A DNA stretch of 64,000 bases from Microbacterium sp. LWH11-1.2. Its GTDB lineage: Bacteria > Actinomycetota > Actinomycetes > Actinomycetales > Microbacteriaceae. Positions within the stretch are counted from its first letter, which is position 1; every line of letters begins with the position of its first letter. Where the stretch lies: the NCBI RefSeq assembly GCF_038397745.1, contig NZ_CP151636.1:3100001-3164000 (forward strand), given 5' to 3'. A program made the position numbers and the translations under genes. Of the stretch, positions 43,279 through 51,033 are shown in pieces. Below the pieces are notes generated by a model, which was given only the letters and a program-made list of their open reading frames with translations, did not search any database and was not told where the DNA came from.

Positions 43279-44238
43279 ATGCGGTTCACGTCCAGGAACG
43301 TCGATGACGTGGAGTCCACATGGCAGCAGTTCGTGCCGTCCGCGGCGCTGCAGAAGGTGGACCCTGAGCGGTTCCGTTTCGACTGGCGATCCGCCGATCT
43401 CGGGAGCGCGACGCTCGTCCGATACGACCTCGCGGCGCAGGTCCGCTCCGCCGCCGAACCGCACGACCAGCTCCTGGTGTGTCGCGTCGACTCCCCCGAC
43501 GTCCACGTCTGGTCGGAAGGCCGGACACTCGACGCCCGCCTGCCCTGGTTGACCGACGGCGCTCGGGTTCACGCGCAGTGGAGCCGTTCGGCGCGCGTCA
43601 GGGCGCTCGTGTTCGACCGCGAGGCGGCGCAGGAACGCGCCAGGCAGTTGACAGGCGACGACGGCATCGAGTTGCGCGCCCTCGGCCTCGCCCCCCGCTC
43701 GGCAGCCGCGGCAGCGCAGTGGGAGCGGGTGTTCCATTACCTCGACTCCTCCCTGGGGGACGAGACCGGCGACGATCGCATCCTCCTGTCCGAGTTCGAG
43801 CGGCACGCGCTGATGATGACGCTGTCCACGTTCCCCACGACGCTGGCGGAGTCGATGCGGCGACCGCCGCAGCGCTCCGGCGCGCCGATGACCGTGCGGC
43901 GCGCGCTCTCCTACATCGAGGAGAACGCGCATCTGCCGATCACCGTCGATGACGTCGCGAACGCGTCCTTCATCTCGACGAGAGGCCTCCAGTACGCGTT
44001 CCGTCGCGCCCTGGACATCACTCCGACCGACGCCCTGCGACGCGCGCGTCTCGACGGTGCTCGCCGGGATCTCGAACGGGGCGAGGGCGTGTCCGTCCGG
44101 GCGATCGCTCGACGCTGGGGCTTCAGTCATCCGTCTCGCTTCACCGCGGCCTATCGGGAGGCGTACGGCGAGGCTCCCTCCCTCGCCTTGGATCCTGTCC
44201 TCCACGTGACACCAGACGAAGACTCTGTTCGTCCGTGA
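43279..44238 (+). CDS. AraC-family regulator with N-terminal cupin-like domain
   Basis: 319-residue AraC/XylS regulator. Residues 1-170 form a sensor region of the AraC-binding-like type (FRFDWRSADLGSATLVRYD). The C-terminal DNA-binding domain starts near 205: RRALSYIEENAHLPITVDDVANASFISTRGLQYAFRR, then VRAIARRWGFSHPSRFTAAYREAYGEAPS. ATG 43279 follows GAGGAGGA; an ATG at 43240 sits 5 nt after TACTCT and may instead mark the transcription start, giving a 39-nt leader. Target unknown. Confidence 0.85.
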   Translation: MRFTSRNVDDVESTWQQFVPSAALQKVDPERFRFDWRSADLGSATLVRYDLAAQVRSAAEPHDQLLVCRVDSPDVHVWSEGRTLDARLPWLTDGARVHAQWSRSARVRALVFDREAAQERARQLTGDDGIELRALGLAPRSAAAAAQWERVFHYLDSSLGDETGDDRILLSEFERHALMMTLSTFPTTLAESMRRPPQRSGAPMTVRRALSYIEENAHLPITVDDVANASFISTRGLQYAFRRALDITPTDALRRARLDGARRDLERGEGVSVRAIARRWGFSHPSRFTAAYREAYGEAPSLALDPVLHVTPDEDSVRP

Positions 44239-44341
44239 CGGTGGGTTCCGCTCCGTGGTCGGGGCGGTCTCGCGCGTTGACTAGAGTTCAACCATCCCCC
44301 GACTGCTCGTCGGTCCGCACTGCCGTCTCCCGAGGAGTTCC

Positions 44342-44380
44342 ATGAGCCACGCGCCCGTCATCTCTCGAGACGCCTGCTGA
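44342..44380 (+). CDS. Putative 12-residue leader peptide MSHAPVISRDAC
   Basis: Short ORF with a strong GAGGAG site 5 nt before its ATG, ending TGA three bases before the ATG of the DUF7882 gene, which itself has no clear ribosome site. A TAGAGT -10 lies at 44282-44287. It may couple or attenuate translation of the downstream gene; the terminal Cys recalls cysteine-responsive uORFs of actinobacteria, but with a single Cys this is speculative. Confidence 0.45.
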   Translation: MSHAPVISRDAC

Positions 44381-44383
44381 CAG

Positions 44384-44701
44384 ATGGGAAGCCTCTACTA
44401 CGGCGATGCCCAGGATCCGATCCAGATCGAGGACCGCGCGCTCGCTCATCTCAAGGTCGTGATCGCCACCAAGCTCCGGCGCAATGAGAGCTTCACGCTG
44501 TCGTGGCGGCATCCGGAGGGCGACACGCCCGGACGATCGACCCTCTGGCTGCATCCCTCCATCCCGCTCCGCTTCGTGTTCCAGGAGCCGGAGACACCGG
44601 AGCTCAGTCGCAGCTGGATCGAGGATCTCGCGCATTCCGCGAACTCCAGCGGAGGCATGATGCTCGTCGACGAGCATCTCGAGAGCGCCGCGTCCGACTG
44701 A
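44384..44701 (+). CDS. DUF7882-family small protein
   Basis: 105-residue protein beginning MGSLYYGDAQDPIQIEDRALAHLKVVIATKLRRNESF, followed by a WRHPEGDTPGRSTLWLHPSIPLRFVF segment. I recognise the DUF7882 family of Microbacteriaceae, sometimes mislabelled as DNA ligase because of its neighbours in other genomes. Function unknown. No clear ribosome site before its ATG; translation may be coupled to the upstream leader ORF. Ends just before the oppositely oriented tRNA-Met. Confidence 0.75.
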   Translation: MGSLYYGDAQDPIQIEDRALAHLKVVIATKLRRNESFTLSWRHPEGDTPGRSTLWLHPSIPLRFVFQEPETPELSRSWIEDLAHSANSSGGMMLVDEHLESAASD

Positions 44702-44716
44702 CGACATCACGAACGG

Positions 44717-44790
44717 TAGGGCGGGCGGGACTTGAACCCGCGATCGTTGGGTTATGAGCCCACTGCCTTAACCAGCTTGGCCACCGCCCC
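44717..44790 (-). tRNA. tRNA-Met (anticodon CAT)
   Basis: Minus-strand cloverleaf: acceptor GGGGCGG/CCGCCCT (a G-U at 1-72), D arm GGCCAAGCTGGTTAAGGC, anticodon loop CTCATAA giving CAT, T arm GCGGG-TTCAAGT-CCCGC. Elongator Met is most likely; an Ile2 (lysidine) tRNA also has CAT and cannot be excluded. No encoded CCA. Confidence 0.88.
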
Positions 44791-44821
44791 GTACGCGCTC
44801 CAGCCTAGCGGCCGGTCCGGG

Positions 44822-45358
44822 TCACACCGGAGACGCGGCGGCGTGCGTCTGCAGGTGGCCCAGGTAGATCTCGGCGTTGGCGACCAACCCGGCACGCTCC
44901 TCCTCGCTGAGCGACCGGCGCACCTTCGCGGGGACGCCGGCGACGAGGGACCCCGCCGGGATCTCCGTGCCGCCGAGCACGACGGCGCCGCCCGCGATCA
45001 GGCATCCCTCGCCGATCACGGCACCGCTGAGGATCACCGACCCCATTCCGATGAGCGAGCCGTCGCCGATGGTGCAGCCGTGCACGACCGCGTTGTGTCC
45101 GATCGACACCTTCGATCCCACGACCACGGGGTGGCCGGCATCCACGTGCACCGACACGTTGTCCTGCACGTTGCTGCCCGGCCCGATGACGATCCCGGCG
45201 GAGTCACCGCGGAGCACCGCGTTGTACCAGACGCTGGCGCCGGCCGCGAGGGCGACGTCGCCGACGACGCGCGCGCCGGCCGCGACGAACGCGGAGGCGT
45301 CGATCGACGGCGTGCTGTTCGGCAGAGCGAGAACGGAGGCGTCTGAGGCGATGGTCAT
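44822..45358 (-). CDS. Gamma-carbonic anhydrase-like hexapeptide-repeat protein
   Basis: 178-residue left-handed beta-helix protein with hexapeptide repeats (VVGDVALAAGASVWYNAVLRGDSAGIVIG). The three zinc-ligand histidines appear in VHVDAGHP and SIGHNAVVHG, and RGD and the QDNV Gln/Asp are conserved as in gamma-CA/YrdA proteins. Likely trimeric metal-dependent hydratase, though many YrdA-like members have no measured activity. TAGTCT lies 6 nt before the ATG (leaderless). A strong inverted repeat covers its -35 region. Confidence 0.88.
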   Translation of the reverse strand: MTIASDASVLALPNSTPSIDASAFVAAGARVVGDVALAAGASVWYNAVLRGDSAGIVIGPGSNVQDNVSVHVDAGHPVVVGSKVSIGHNAVVHGCTIGDGSLIGMGSVILSGAVIGEGCLIAGGAVVLGGTEIPAGSLVAGVPAKVRRSLSEEERAGLVANAEIYLGHLQTHAAASPV

Positions 45359-45364
45359 GAGGTG

Positions 45365-45370
45365 AGACTA
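45365..45370 (-). promoter_or_regulatory. -10 element (TAGTCT) of the gamma-carbonic anhydrase gene
   Basis: TAGTCT with a 6-nt spacer to the ATG at 45358. Confidence 0.5.
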
Positions 45371-45373
45371 CCC

Positions 45374-45401
45374 TCACTTCCGCGGAATCACGCGGAAGTG
45401 A
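45374..45401. promoter_or_regulatory. 11-bp-arm inverted repeat between gamma-CA and dps
   Basis: TCACTTCCGCG-GAATCA-CGCGGAAGTGA, perfect arms with a 6-bp spacer. Located between two divergent starts and over the -35 area of the gamma-CA promoter, so an operator is more likely than a terminator. Confidence 0.6.
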
Positions 45402-45418
45402 GCCGAGCCTCAGCTTGC

Positions 45419-45446
45419 TTGCGGAATGTCTGAGCGTGAGTAGCGT
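45419..45446 (+). promoter_or_regulatory. Candidate dps promoter
   Basis: TTGCGG, 16-bp spacer, TAGCGT, with about 40 nt to the dps ATG, which has GAGGAG upstream. Confidence 0.4.
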
Positions 45447-45488
45447 TGTCTTCAACAGATACGAGATTTCCCTCTTGAGGAGCAGAAG

Positions 45489-45974
45489 ATGAGCAAGGCA
45501 CAGACCGTTTCCACCACCGCTGTCGACCCGACCGTCGCCGCCGGCGCCGCGCAGTTCCTCTCCCCCGTCGTGCTCGGCCTCCAGGCGCTGACCGTCAACG
45601 GCAAGCAGGCCCACTGGCACGTCCGTGGCGCGAACTTCGTCGGCGTCCACGAGCTGCTCGACACGATCGTCGCCCACGCGGGTGACTTCGCCGACACCGC
45701 CGCGGAGCGCATCGTCGCCCTCGGGCTCCCGATCGACGCCCGCGTGAGCGCTGTGGCGGCGAAGGCCGGAGCGACGGGTGTCCCCGCCGGCTTCACCCAG
45801 TCGGACGAGCTCATCCGTGCCGTCATCGCCGATATCGATGCCATCCTCGTCGATGTCCGCGCCGCCGTCGACGGCCTCGACGAGGTCGACCTGACGAGCC
45901 AGGACGTCGCGATCGAGATCCAGCGCGGCCTCGACAAGGACCGCTGGTTCCTCGTCTCGCACATCGCGGCCTGA
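45489..45974 (+). CDS. dps: Dps-family DNA-protecting ferritin-like protein
   Basis: 161-residue Dps/ferritin-like protein. The ferroxidase signature NGKQAHWHVRGANFVGVHELLDTIVAHAGDFADTAAERI supplies the His, Asp and Glu ligands shared between subunits. Dodecameric iron storage and DNA protection under oxidative or starvation stress is the family role. GAGGAGC precedes the ATG. Monocistronic, ending at a strong hairpin. Confidence 0.93.
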   Translation: MSKAQTVSTTAVDPTVAAGAAQFLSPVVLGLQALTVNGKQAHWHVRGANFVGVHELLDTIVAHAGDFADTAAERIVALGLPIDARVSAVAAKAGATGVPAGFTQSDELIRAVIADIDAILVDVRAAVDGLDEVDLTSQDVAIEIQRGLDKDRWFLVSHIAA

Positions 45975-45989
45975 CGCAGCAGCACTCGG

Positions 45990-46024
45990 AAGGGCGGTCC
46001 TCGGTATCACCGGGGCCCGCCCTT
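45990..46024. terminator. Terminator hairpin between dps and the amidohydrolase gene
   Basis: 16-bp stem with one mismatch and an ATC loop: AAGGGCGG...CCGCCCTT outer arms extended by GGT/ACC inside. It sits between convergent genes ending at 45974 and 46043. Confidence 0.8.
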
Positions 46025-46042
46025 TCGCGTGTGCGGAGTCCG

Positions 46043-47539
46043 CTACTGCGCGTAGGTGACGCGTCCGCCGAGAATCGTCGCGACGACCGGCATCTCACGC
46101 AGACCCGGTGCTGTCGCCGTGCGCGGGTCCTCGCCGCAGAGCACGATGTCGGCGACCTCGCCCGGTCGGAGTGCGGAACGCACGCTCGCCTCGATCGCCT
46201 GATCGACCGTCAGCGTCTCCTCGGGATGCCAGGGTGCGCGGTCGTCGTCGGTCCGGGATACGGCGGCGGATATCGCCTGCCACGGGTCGAGGTCCGCGAC
46301 GGGCGCATCGGAGCCGAACCGCAGCTCCGCTCCGGCATTGCGCAACGACGCGAGCGGGTAGCTGATCGCCGTCTGCTCCGCCCAGTGCCGCGCCACGAGG
46401 TCGCGGTCGTCGAGCGCGTGCTGCGGCTGCACGCTCGCGGCGACGCCGAGCCGCGCGAACCGGGCGAGATCGGCGTGGCGCACGAGTTGCGCGTGCTCGA
46501 TGGTGCCGACAGCCCCGGCGACCGTGAAGGCGTCGAGCGCCGAGGTCGTCGCGCGGTCGCCGATCGCGTGCACCGCGGCGGCCAGACCGGCGCCGGTGGC
46601 GCGGGTCAGCAGCTCCACCAGTGCGTCCGGCGAGACCGTCAGCATCCCGAAGTCGTGCGGGTCGCCGGGATAGGCGTGCGAACACGCGGCCGTCCTGGTG
46701 CCGAGCGAGCCGTCGGTGATCACCTTGAGGGAGCCCACGCGGATGAGTCCGCGTCCCGCTTCCGGGCCGTCAGGGTCCTCGTGGACCTCGCCTGTCCGCA
46801 GACCGGACGCGATCGCTCGATCGAGGTCGAACGGGTATACCGCGAACTCGACGCGATGCGCGGCGAGCCCGGCGGCGACCCGTCGTGGCCAGGCGTCGGC
46901 GTTCCAGGCCATGTCGAAGTCGACGAGGCCGGTGATGCCTCGCGCTGCGGCGCGTTCACCCGCGCTCCGCACCGCCCGGTCGCCGTGCACGGGATCGGCG
47001 GCGTTGAGACGCCGGGAGATCTCGAACGCGTCCTCTTCGCGCAGCATCCCGTCCGGGCTCCGGAATCCCTCGCGGGCGAGCGCGGCGGAGTTCAGCCACA
47101 CGCTGTGCACGTCGGCGTTGATGAGATAGGCGGGCACGGCTCCTGTCGCAGCATCCAGGAGCTCGAGGGACGGTGCATCCGTCCAGAGCGCATCCCGGAA
47201 ACCGCTGCCCACACGTCGTCCGTCCGGGAGCAGCCGCGCTTCGCTCATGAGCTGTGCTGCCGCCGCGGCCGAGCCAGCCTCTCCGAGCGGTGCGCGCTCC
47301 TCGGCCAGCGCCCACTGCACGGTGTGCACGTGATTGTCCCAGAGCCCCGGGATCGCCCAGGCGCCGCCCGCATCCACGACCTCGCCTCTGGCCGACAGCG
47401 CCCCGGTCGGCGCGATGTCGGCGATCCGACCGTCCTCGAGGAAGATGTCGACCGGTTCGTCATCGATCAGGAACTCGCGGCCGGGGCCCGCGATCCGTGC
47501 GGCTCGGACGGTACCGACGACCGTCTCCCGCTCGGTCAA
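46043..47539 (-). CDS. Amidohydrolase-3 family (YtcJ-like) metal-dependent hydrolase
   Basis: 498-residue amidohydrolase: metal-binding HVH in LWDNHVHTVQW near residue 70, the TDGSLGTRTA strand carrying the carboxylated-Lys-equivalent region, HAIGDRATTSAL, IEHAQL and LRFGSDAPVADLDPW with the catalytic Asp. Substrate unknown; YtcJ-like members are N-acyl or imide hydrolases. The only consistent start is TTG, overlapping the upstream TGA (TTGA). Coupled to the PaiB-like gene. Confidence 0.85.
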   Translation of the reverse strand: MTERETVVGTVRAARIAGPGREFLIDDEPVDIFLEDGRIADIAPTGALSARGEVVDAGGAWAIPGLWDNHVHTVQWALAEERAPLGEAGSAAAAAQLMSEARLLPDGRRVGSGFRDALWTDAPSLELLDAATGAVPAYLINADVHSVWLNSAALAREGFRSPDGMLREEDAFEISRRLNAADPVHGDRAVRSAGERAAARGITGLVDFDMAWNADAWPRRVAAGLAAHRVEFAVYPFDLDRAIASGLRTGEVHEDPDGPEAGRGLIRVGSLKVITDGSLGTRTAACSHAYPGDPHDFGMLTVSPDALVELLTRATGAGLAAAVHAIGDRATTSALDAFTVAGAVGTIEHAQLVRHADLARFARLGVAASVQPQHALDDRDLVARHWAEQTAISYPLASLRNAGAELRFGSDAPVADLDPWQAISAAVSRTDDDRAPWHPEETLTVDQAIEASVRSALRPGEVADIVLCGEDPRTATAPGLREMPVVATILGGRVTYAQ

Positions 47540-48177
47540 CGCTGTGCTCCCGTGCGCGCGTCCTGCGCGCGGCGCATCTCCGCGGCGAGTTCGCGGTTCG
47601 CGTACGGACCGTCCTCCGACAGCGCGGAGATCACCGCCTCGATCGTCTCCGCCGGCTTGTTCTGGCTGAGCTTCCGCTTCGCGACCACCCGCGTCGGCGT
47701 CAGGCGGAAGCCCACCGTGCCGGCGGCCAGACGCTGCACGAAAGCAGGGTCGTTCGGTCGCTCCCACATCAGCCGGGGATCCGGCATCCGCTCCTCGAAG
47801 CGCTGGACCAGACGATCGAGCACCTCGAGGTTCTCCTCGTCGCTCAGGATCTCCGGCACGCCGGAGAGGTGCACGGCCGTGTAGTTCCAGGTCGGAACCG
47901 CCTGCACATCGCCGTACCAGCCGGGCGACACGTAGCCGTGCGGCCCCTGGAAGATCACCAGCAGCTCGCGGTCCCCCATGCCGTGGATCAGGTCGTCGGG
48001 GCGACCGACGTGACCCACGACCGTGAGGTCGTCCCGCGAATCGTCCAGCAGCACCACGTAGTGCGAGGCGACGAGTCCATCTTCACCTGCGCTGACGATG
48101 TTCGCCCACGGATTGGCGTCGACCACGCGACGCATCTCGGTGACGTCGGCCAGGGTGAAGCTCGGATTCTGTCGCAT
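47536..48177 (-). CDS. PaiB-family FMN-binding protein
   Basis: 213-residue split-barrel FMN-binding protein of the PaiB type. N-terminal MRQNPSFTLADVTEMRRVVDANPWA, then ASHYVVLLDD, LVIFQGPHGYVSPGWYG, VPTWNYTAVHLSG and FRLTPTRVVAKRKLSQNK match the family closely. In Bacillus PaiB is described as a negative transcriptional regulator, but a flavin-linked function is equally possible. TAGGCT lies 6 nt before the ATG. Confidence 0.88.
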   Translation of the reverse strand: MRQNPSFTLADVTEMRRVVDANPWANIVSAGEDGLVASHYVVLLDDSRDDLTVVGHVGRPDDLIHGMGDRELLVIFQGPHGYVSPGWYGDVQAVPTWNYTAVHLSGVPEILSDEENLEVLDRLVQRFEERMPDPRLMWERPNDPAFVQRLAAGTVGFRLTPTRVVAKRKLSQNKPAETIEAVISALSEDGPYANRELAAEMRRAQDARTGAQR

Positions 48178-48183
48178 GAATCC

Positions 48184-48189
48184 AGCCTA
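48184..48189 (-). promoter_or_regulatory. -10 element (TAGGCT) of the PaiB-like gene
   Basis: TAGGCT with a 6-nt spacer to the ATG at 48177. Confidence 0.5.
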
Positions 48190-48200
48190 GAGCGGGTCGG

Positions 48201-49199
48201 TCACGCCTGGCAGCGAGGACACCAGTACAGCTTGCGCGCGCCGATCTCCTCGAGAGCGATCTCGGTGCCGCACACGCGGCACGGCAGACCTGCACGGTGA
48301 TAGACCCAGTGGCGATCGTCTCGGCTCGCCATGGCGGCCCGGTACTCGTCCGGCGACAGATCATCCATCGTCATCATCTGGCCGGTCTCGACGCCGATCG
48401 CGAGCAGCCGCACCCAGTCGTGCCACAGCGCGCGGACGATCTCCTCCGGCACGTCGCGGCCGGGTGTGTGCGGGTTGAGGCGCTGTCGGTAGAGCATCTC
48501 CGCACGGTAGACGTTGCCGATGCCGCTCACGACCGACTGGTCCATCAGCAGCAGCGCGATGACGGTCTGCGTCTTGCCGACGGCTCGGACGAACCGCTCC
48601 TCGTTCTCGACCGGATCTCCGACGAGCGGATCGGGGCCGAGCTTCGCGACGGTCGCCAGCATCTCGTCAGGAGTCTGGAGGACGCAGGCGGTCGGCCCGC
48701 GCAGGTCGGCCGCCGTGATGTCGGTCATCAGCCGCAGGCGCACCTGACCGACGATCGGAGGCGGCCACTGCATGCCGTCGTCGGCCAGACCCTTGGTCTG
48801 CTCCGACATCCGCACATGCACGCGCGTGCGCCGCGGGGCGCCGATCGAGGACAGGGAGTTCTCTCCGGCACCGTCGAGGATCGGTTCGTCCAGGACGGTG
48901 CCGCGCTGATTGGTCTGCCCCATCCGGCCGTTGGCAGAGGCGATCGTGGGGTCGAGGAGGATCTCCCCCGCGAAGTCCCACGCGCCGTAGAGGCCCAGGT
49001 GCACGCGCAGCCAGAGGTCGCCTTCCGCCTCGAGGAACATCTGCTTGCCCACGGCCTTGACGCTCACCACGGCCCGACCGTCGAGAACGGCCGCGCCCTC
49101 GGCGAACCGTCCCTGCGGACTCGAGGCCCGCAGGGTCTTGCCCACGAAGTTCCGGTCGAACTGTCGGGCGATGCGGTGGACGGAATGCCCCTCGGGCAT
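48201..49199 (-). CDS. nei: Fpg/Nei-family DNA glycosylase/AP lyase (Nei2 type)
   Basis: 332-residue base-excision repair enzyme. The catalytic Pro2-Glu3 are present in MPEGHSVHRIA, the Nei2-type N-terminus. The H2TH region includes QSVVSGIGNVYRAEMLYRQRLNPH, and a C-terminal zinc finger has CRVC and CPRC (Cys307, 310, 327, 330). Removes oxidised pyrimidines and cleaves the AP site. One base separates its ATG from the rpiB stop (TGACATG), and the same rpiB-nei pairing occurs in M. tuberculosis (Rv2465c-Rv2464c). Confidence 0.92.
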   Translation of the reverse strand: MPEGHSVHRIARQFDRNFVGKTLRASSPQGRFAEGAAVLDGRAVVSVKAVGKQMFLEAEGDLWLRVHLGLYGAWDFAGEILLDPTIASANGRMGQTNQRGTVLDEPILDGAGENSLSSIGAPRRTRVHVRMSEQTKGLADDGMQWPPPIVGQVRLRLMTDITAADLRGPTACVLQTPDEMLATVAKLGPDPLVGDPVENEERFVRAVGKTQTVIALLLMDQSVVSGIGNVYRAEMLYRQRLNPHTPGRDVPEEIVRALWHDWVRLLAIGVETGQMMTMDDLSPDEYRAAMASRDDRHWVYHRAGLPCRVCGTEIALEEIGARKLYWCPRCQA

Positions 49200-49200
49200 G

Positions 49201-49686
49201 TCAGCCCCTCGGGTCCGGGAGGAGCGAGCCGTCGCGCTCGAAGTCCGCGATCTGTCCGATCCGACGCACATGGCGCTCCTCACCGGAGAACGGCGTCGCG
49301 ATGAACCGGTCGATCAGCGCGGTCACCTCCTCGTAGGTGTGCTGCCGTGCGCCGATCGAGATCACGTTGGCGTCGTTGTGCTCGCGCGCCAGCTCCGCCG
49401 TCGAGAGGTTCCACACGAGAGCCGCCCGGATGCCCTGCACCTTGTTCGCCGCGATCTGCTCGCCGTTGCCGGAGCCGCCGAACACGATGCCGAGCGCCTC
49501 CACCCCCGCCGCCTGGTCGGCGACGACCGCCTGCGCCGCTCGGATGCAGAACGCGGGGTAGTCGTCGACGGCGTCGTAGACGATCGGACCGTGATCGATG
49601 ACGTCATGTCCGCCGCTGCGCAGGTGGTCCTGCAGCTGCGTGGAGAAGTCGAGACCTGCGTGGTCGGTGGCGATGTGGATGCGCAT
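49201..49686 (-). CDS. rpiB: Ribose-5-phosphate isomerase B
   Basis: 161-residue RpiB/LacAB-family isomerase interconverting ribose-5-P and ribulose-5-P. N-terminal MRIHIATDHAGL, the active-site GIVFGGSGNGEQIAANK loop and RAALVWNLSTAELAREHNDANVISIGAR, as in actinobacterial RpiB, where Glu replaces the catalytic Cys (GNGEQ rather than GTGIG). Leaderless promoter TAGGAT 7 nt upstream. First gene of rpiB-nei. Confidence 0.93.
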   Translation of the reverse strand: MRIHIATDHAGLDFSTQLQDHLRSGGHDVIDHGPIVYDAVDDYPAFCIRAAQAVVADQAAGVEALGIVFGGSGNGEQIAANKVQGIRAALVWNLSTAELAREHNDANVISIGARQHTYEEVTALIDRFIATPFSGEERHVRRIGQIADFERDGSLLPDPRG

Positions 49687-49693
49687 GGCTCCC

Positions 49694-49699
49694 ATCCTA
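49694..49699 (-). promoter_or_regulatory. -10 element (TAGGAT) of rpiB
   Basis: TAGGAT with a 7-nt spacer to the ATG at 49686. Confidence 0.45.
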
Positions 49700-49724
49700 G
49701 AAGCGGCGGACGCCGGACGGGATG

Positions 49725-50909
49725 TCAGGGTGCGACGCCCGCGGCGGCCGGCTTGAATCCCGCGCGGATGTTCTCGCAGCATCCGGGACGGCAGACGTCG
49801 AAGCCGCCCGGGAGCGCGGTGACGTGCGCGCGCTCCTCGTTGGGCCGGCCCTGGAGCCGCTCCTCGATCAGATCGACGATCCCGGCCACGAACGACGGGG
49901 AGACACCCGGCGTGGGAGTGCGCGTGAACGCGAGCCCCGCCTCTTCCGCGGCCTCGGCCGCCTCCGTGTCGAGGTCCCACAGGACCTCCATGTGATCGCT
50001 CATGAACCCGACGGGGACGACGGCCACGGCCTTGCGCCCGCGGGCGGGCAGCTCGCCGATCACGTCGCAGACGTCGGGGTCGAGCCAGGGCTGGGATGCG
50101 GGCCCGGAACGCGACTGGTACACGAGCTCCCAGGAGACGTCCGCCGCAGCAGGCACGCTCGCGCGGACGCGATCCATGACCCACGCGGCCACCGCCAGGT
50201 GCTGCGCCGCATAGGCTCCGCCCTCACCCCAGTCGATGTCACGCGCGCCCGACCGCTCCGCGTCGGCCGTGGGGATGCTGTGCGTCGAGAAGAGGATCTG
50301 GATGTCGGAGGCGGCGATGCCCGCGGCGAGGAAGCCCTCGACGGCCTCGCGCACCCCGGTCTCGAAGGCCTCGACGAAGCCCGGGTGGTCGTAGAAGGGG
50401 CGGATCTTGTCGATCGTGACGGTCTCGCCCAGGCCGGTGTCCTCCAGGACCCGTGCGAAGTCCTCGCGGTACTGACGGCAGCTGGAGAACGAGCTGTAGG
50501 CGCTCGTCGCGAAGGCGAGGAGCGTGTTGTGCCCCTGGGCCGAGGCCTCCGTGACGACCTCGTCGAGATACGGGGCCCAGTTCCGATTGCCCCAGTAGAC
50601 GGGGAGGTCGATCCCGCGAGCAGCCAGCTCCGCCTCCAGCGCCTCCTTGAGCACACGGTTCTGGCCGTTGATCGGGCTCACACCGCCGAAGTGGCGATAG
50701 TGGTGTGCGACCTCCTCCAGGCGCTCGTCCGGGATGCCACGCCCTCTCGTGACGTTGCGGAGGAACGGGATCACGTCGTCCTGCCCCTCCGGTCCCCCGA
50801 AGCCCGCCAGCAGGATGCCGTCGTACGCGACCGGGGTCGTCACGAAGGGGGCACCGCCGGCAGCGGCAGGCGAGGCAAAGAGGACGGTGTTCGGCTCGAT
50901 CGCAGTCAC
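49725..50909 (-). CDS. hemH: Ferrochelatase (coproporphyrin type)
   Basis: 394 residues: LLAGFGGPEGQDDVIPFLRNVTRGRGIP at the start, HFGGVSPINGQN, AFATSAYSSFSSCRQYRED, FSTHSIPTADA with the metal-site His, VVPVGFMSDHMEVLWDLDTEA, and a C-terminal CRPGCC cluster (Cys373, 377, 378) that with another Cys can bind a [2Fe-2S] cluster, as known in actinobacterial ferrochelatases. In monoderm actinobacteria this enzyme inserts iron into coproporphyrin III. GTG start, with GGATGGGAGA immediately upstream. Confidence 0.92.
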   Translation of the reverse strand: MTAIEPNTVLFASPAAAGGAPFVTTPVAYDGILLAGFGGPEGQDDVIPFLRNVTRGRGIPDERLEEVAHHYRHFGGVSPINGQNRVLKEALEAELAARGIDLPVYWGNRNWAPYLDEVVTEASAQGHNTLLAFATSAYSSFSSCRQYREDFARVLEDTGLGETVTIDKIRPFYDHPGFVEAFETGVREAVEGFLAAGIAASDIQILFSTHSIPTADAERSGARDIDWGEGGAYAAQHLAVAAWVMDRVRASVPAAADVSWELVYQSRSGPASQPWLDPDVCDVIGELPARGRKAVAVVPVGFMSDHMEVLWDLDTEAAEAAEEAGLAFTRTPTPGVSPSFVAGIVDLIEERLQGRPNEERAHVTALPGGFDVCRPGCCENIRAGFKPAAAGVAP

Positions 50910-51033
50910 TCTCCCATCCTTTCACCTCTCCGGCGTGAGGGCGTCCGCTGCTCTGGCGTAGGCTGTCAGGGTTGCCGTCGGCGCCAACTGCGCCCGACTC
51001 CGGTGACATCCCCTCACCCCTGGGAGTACATCT

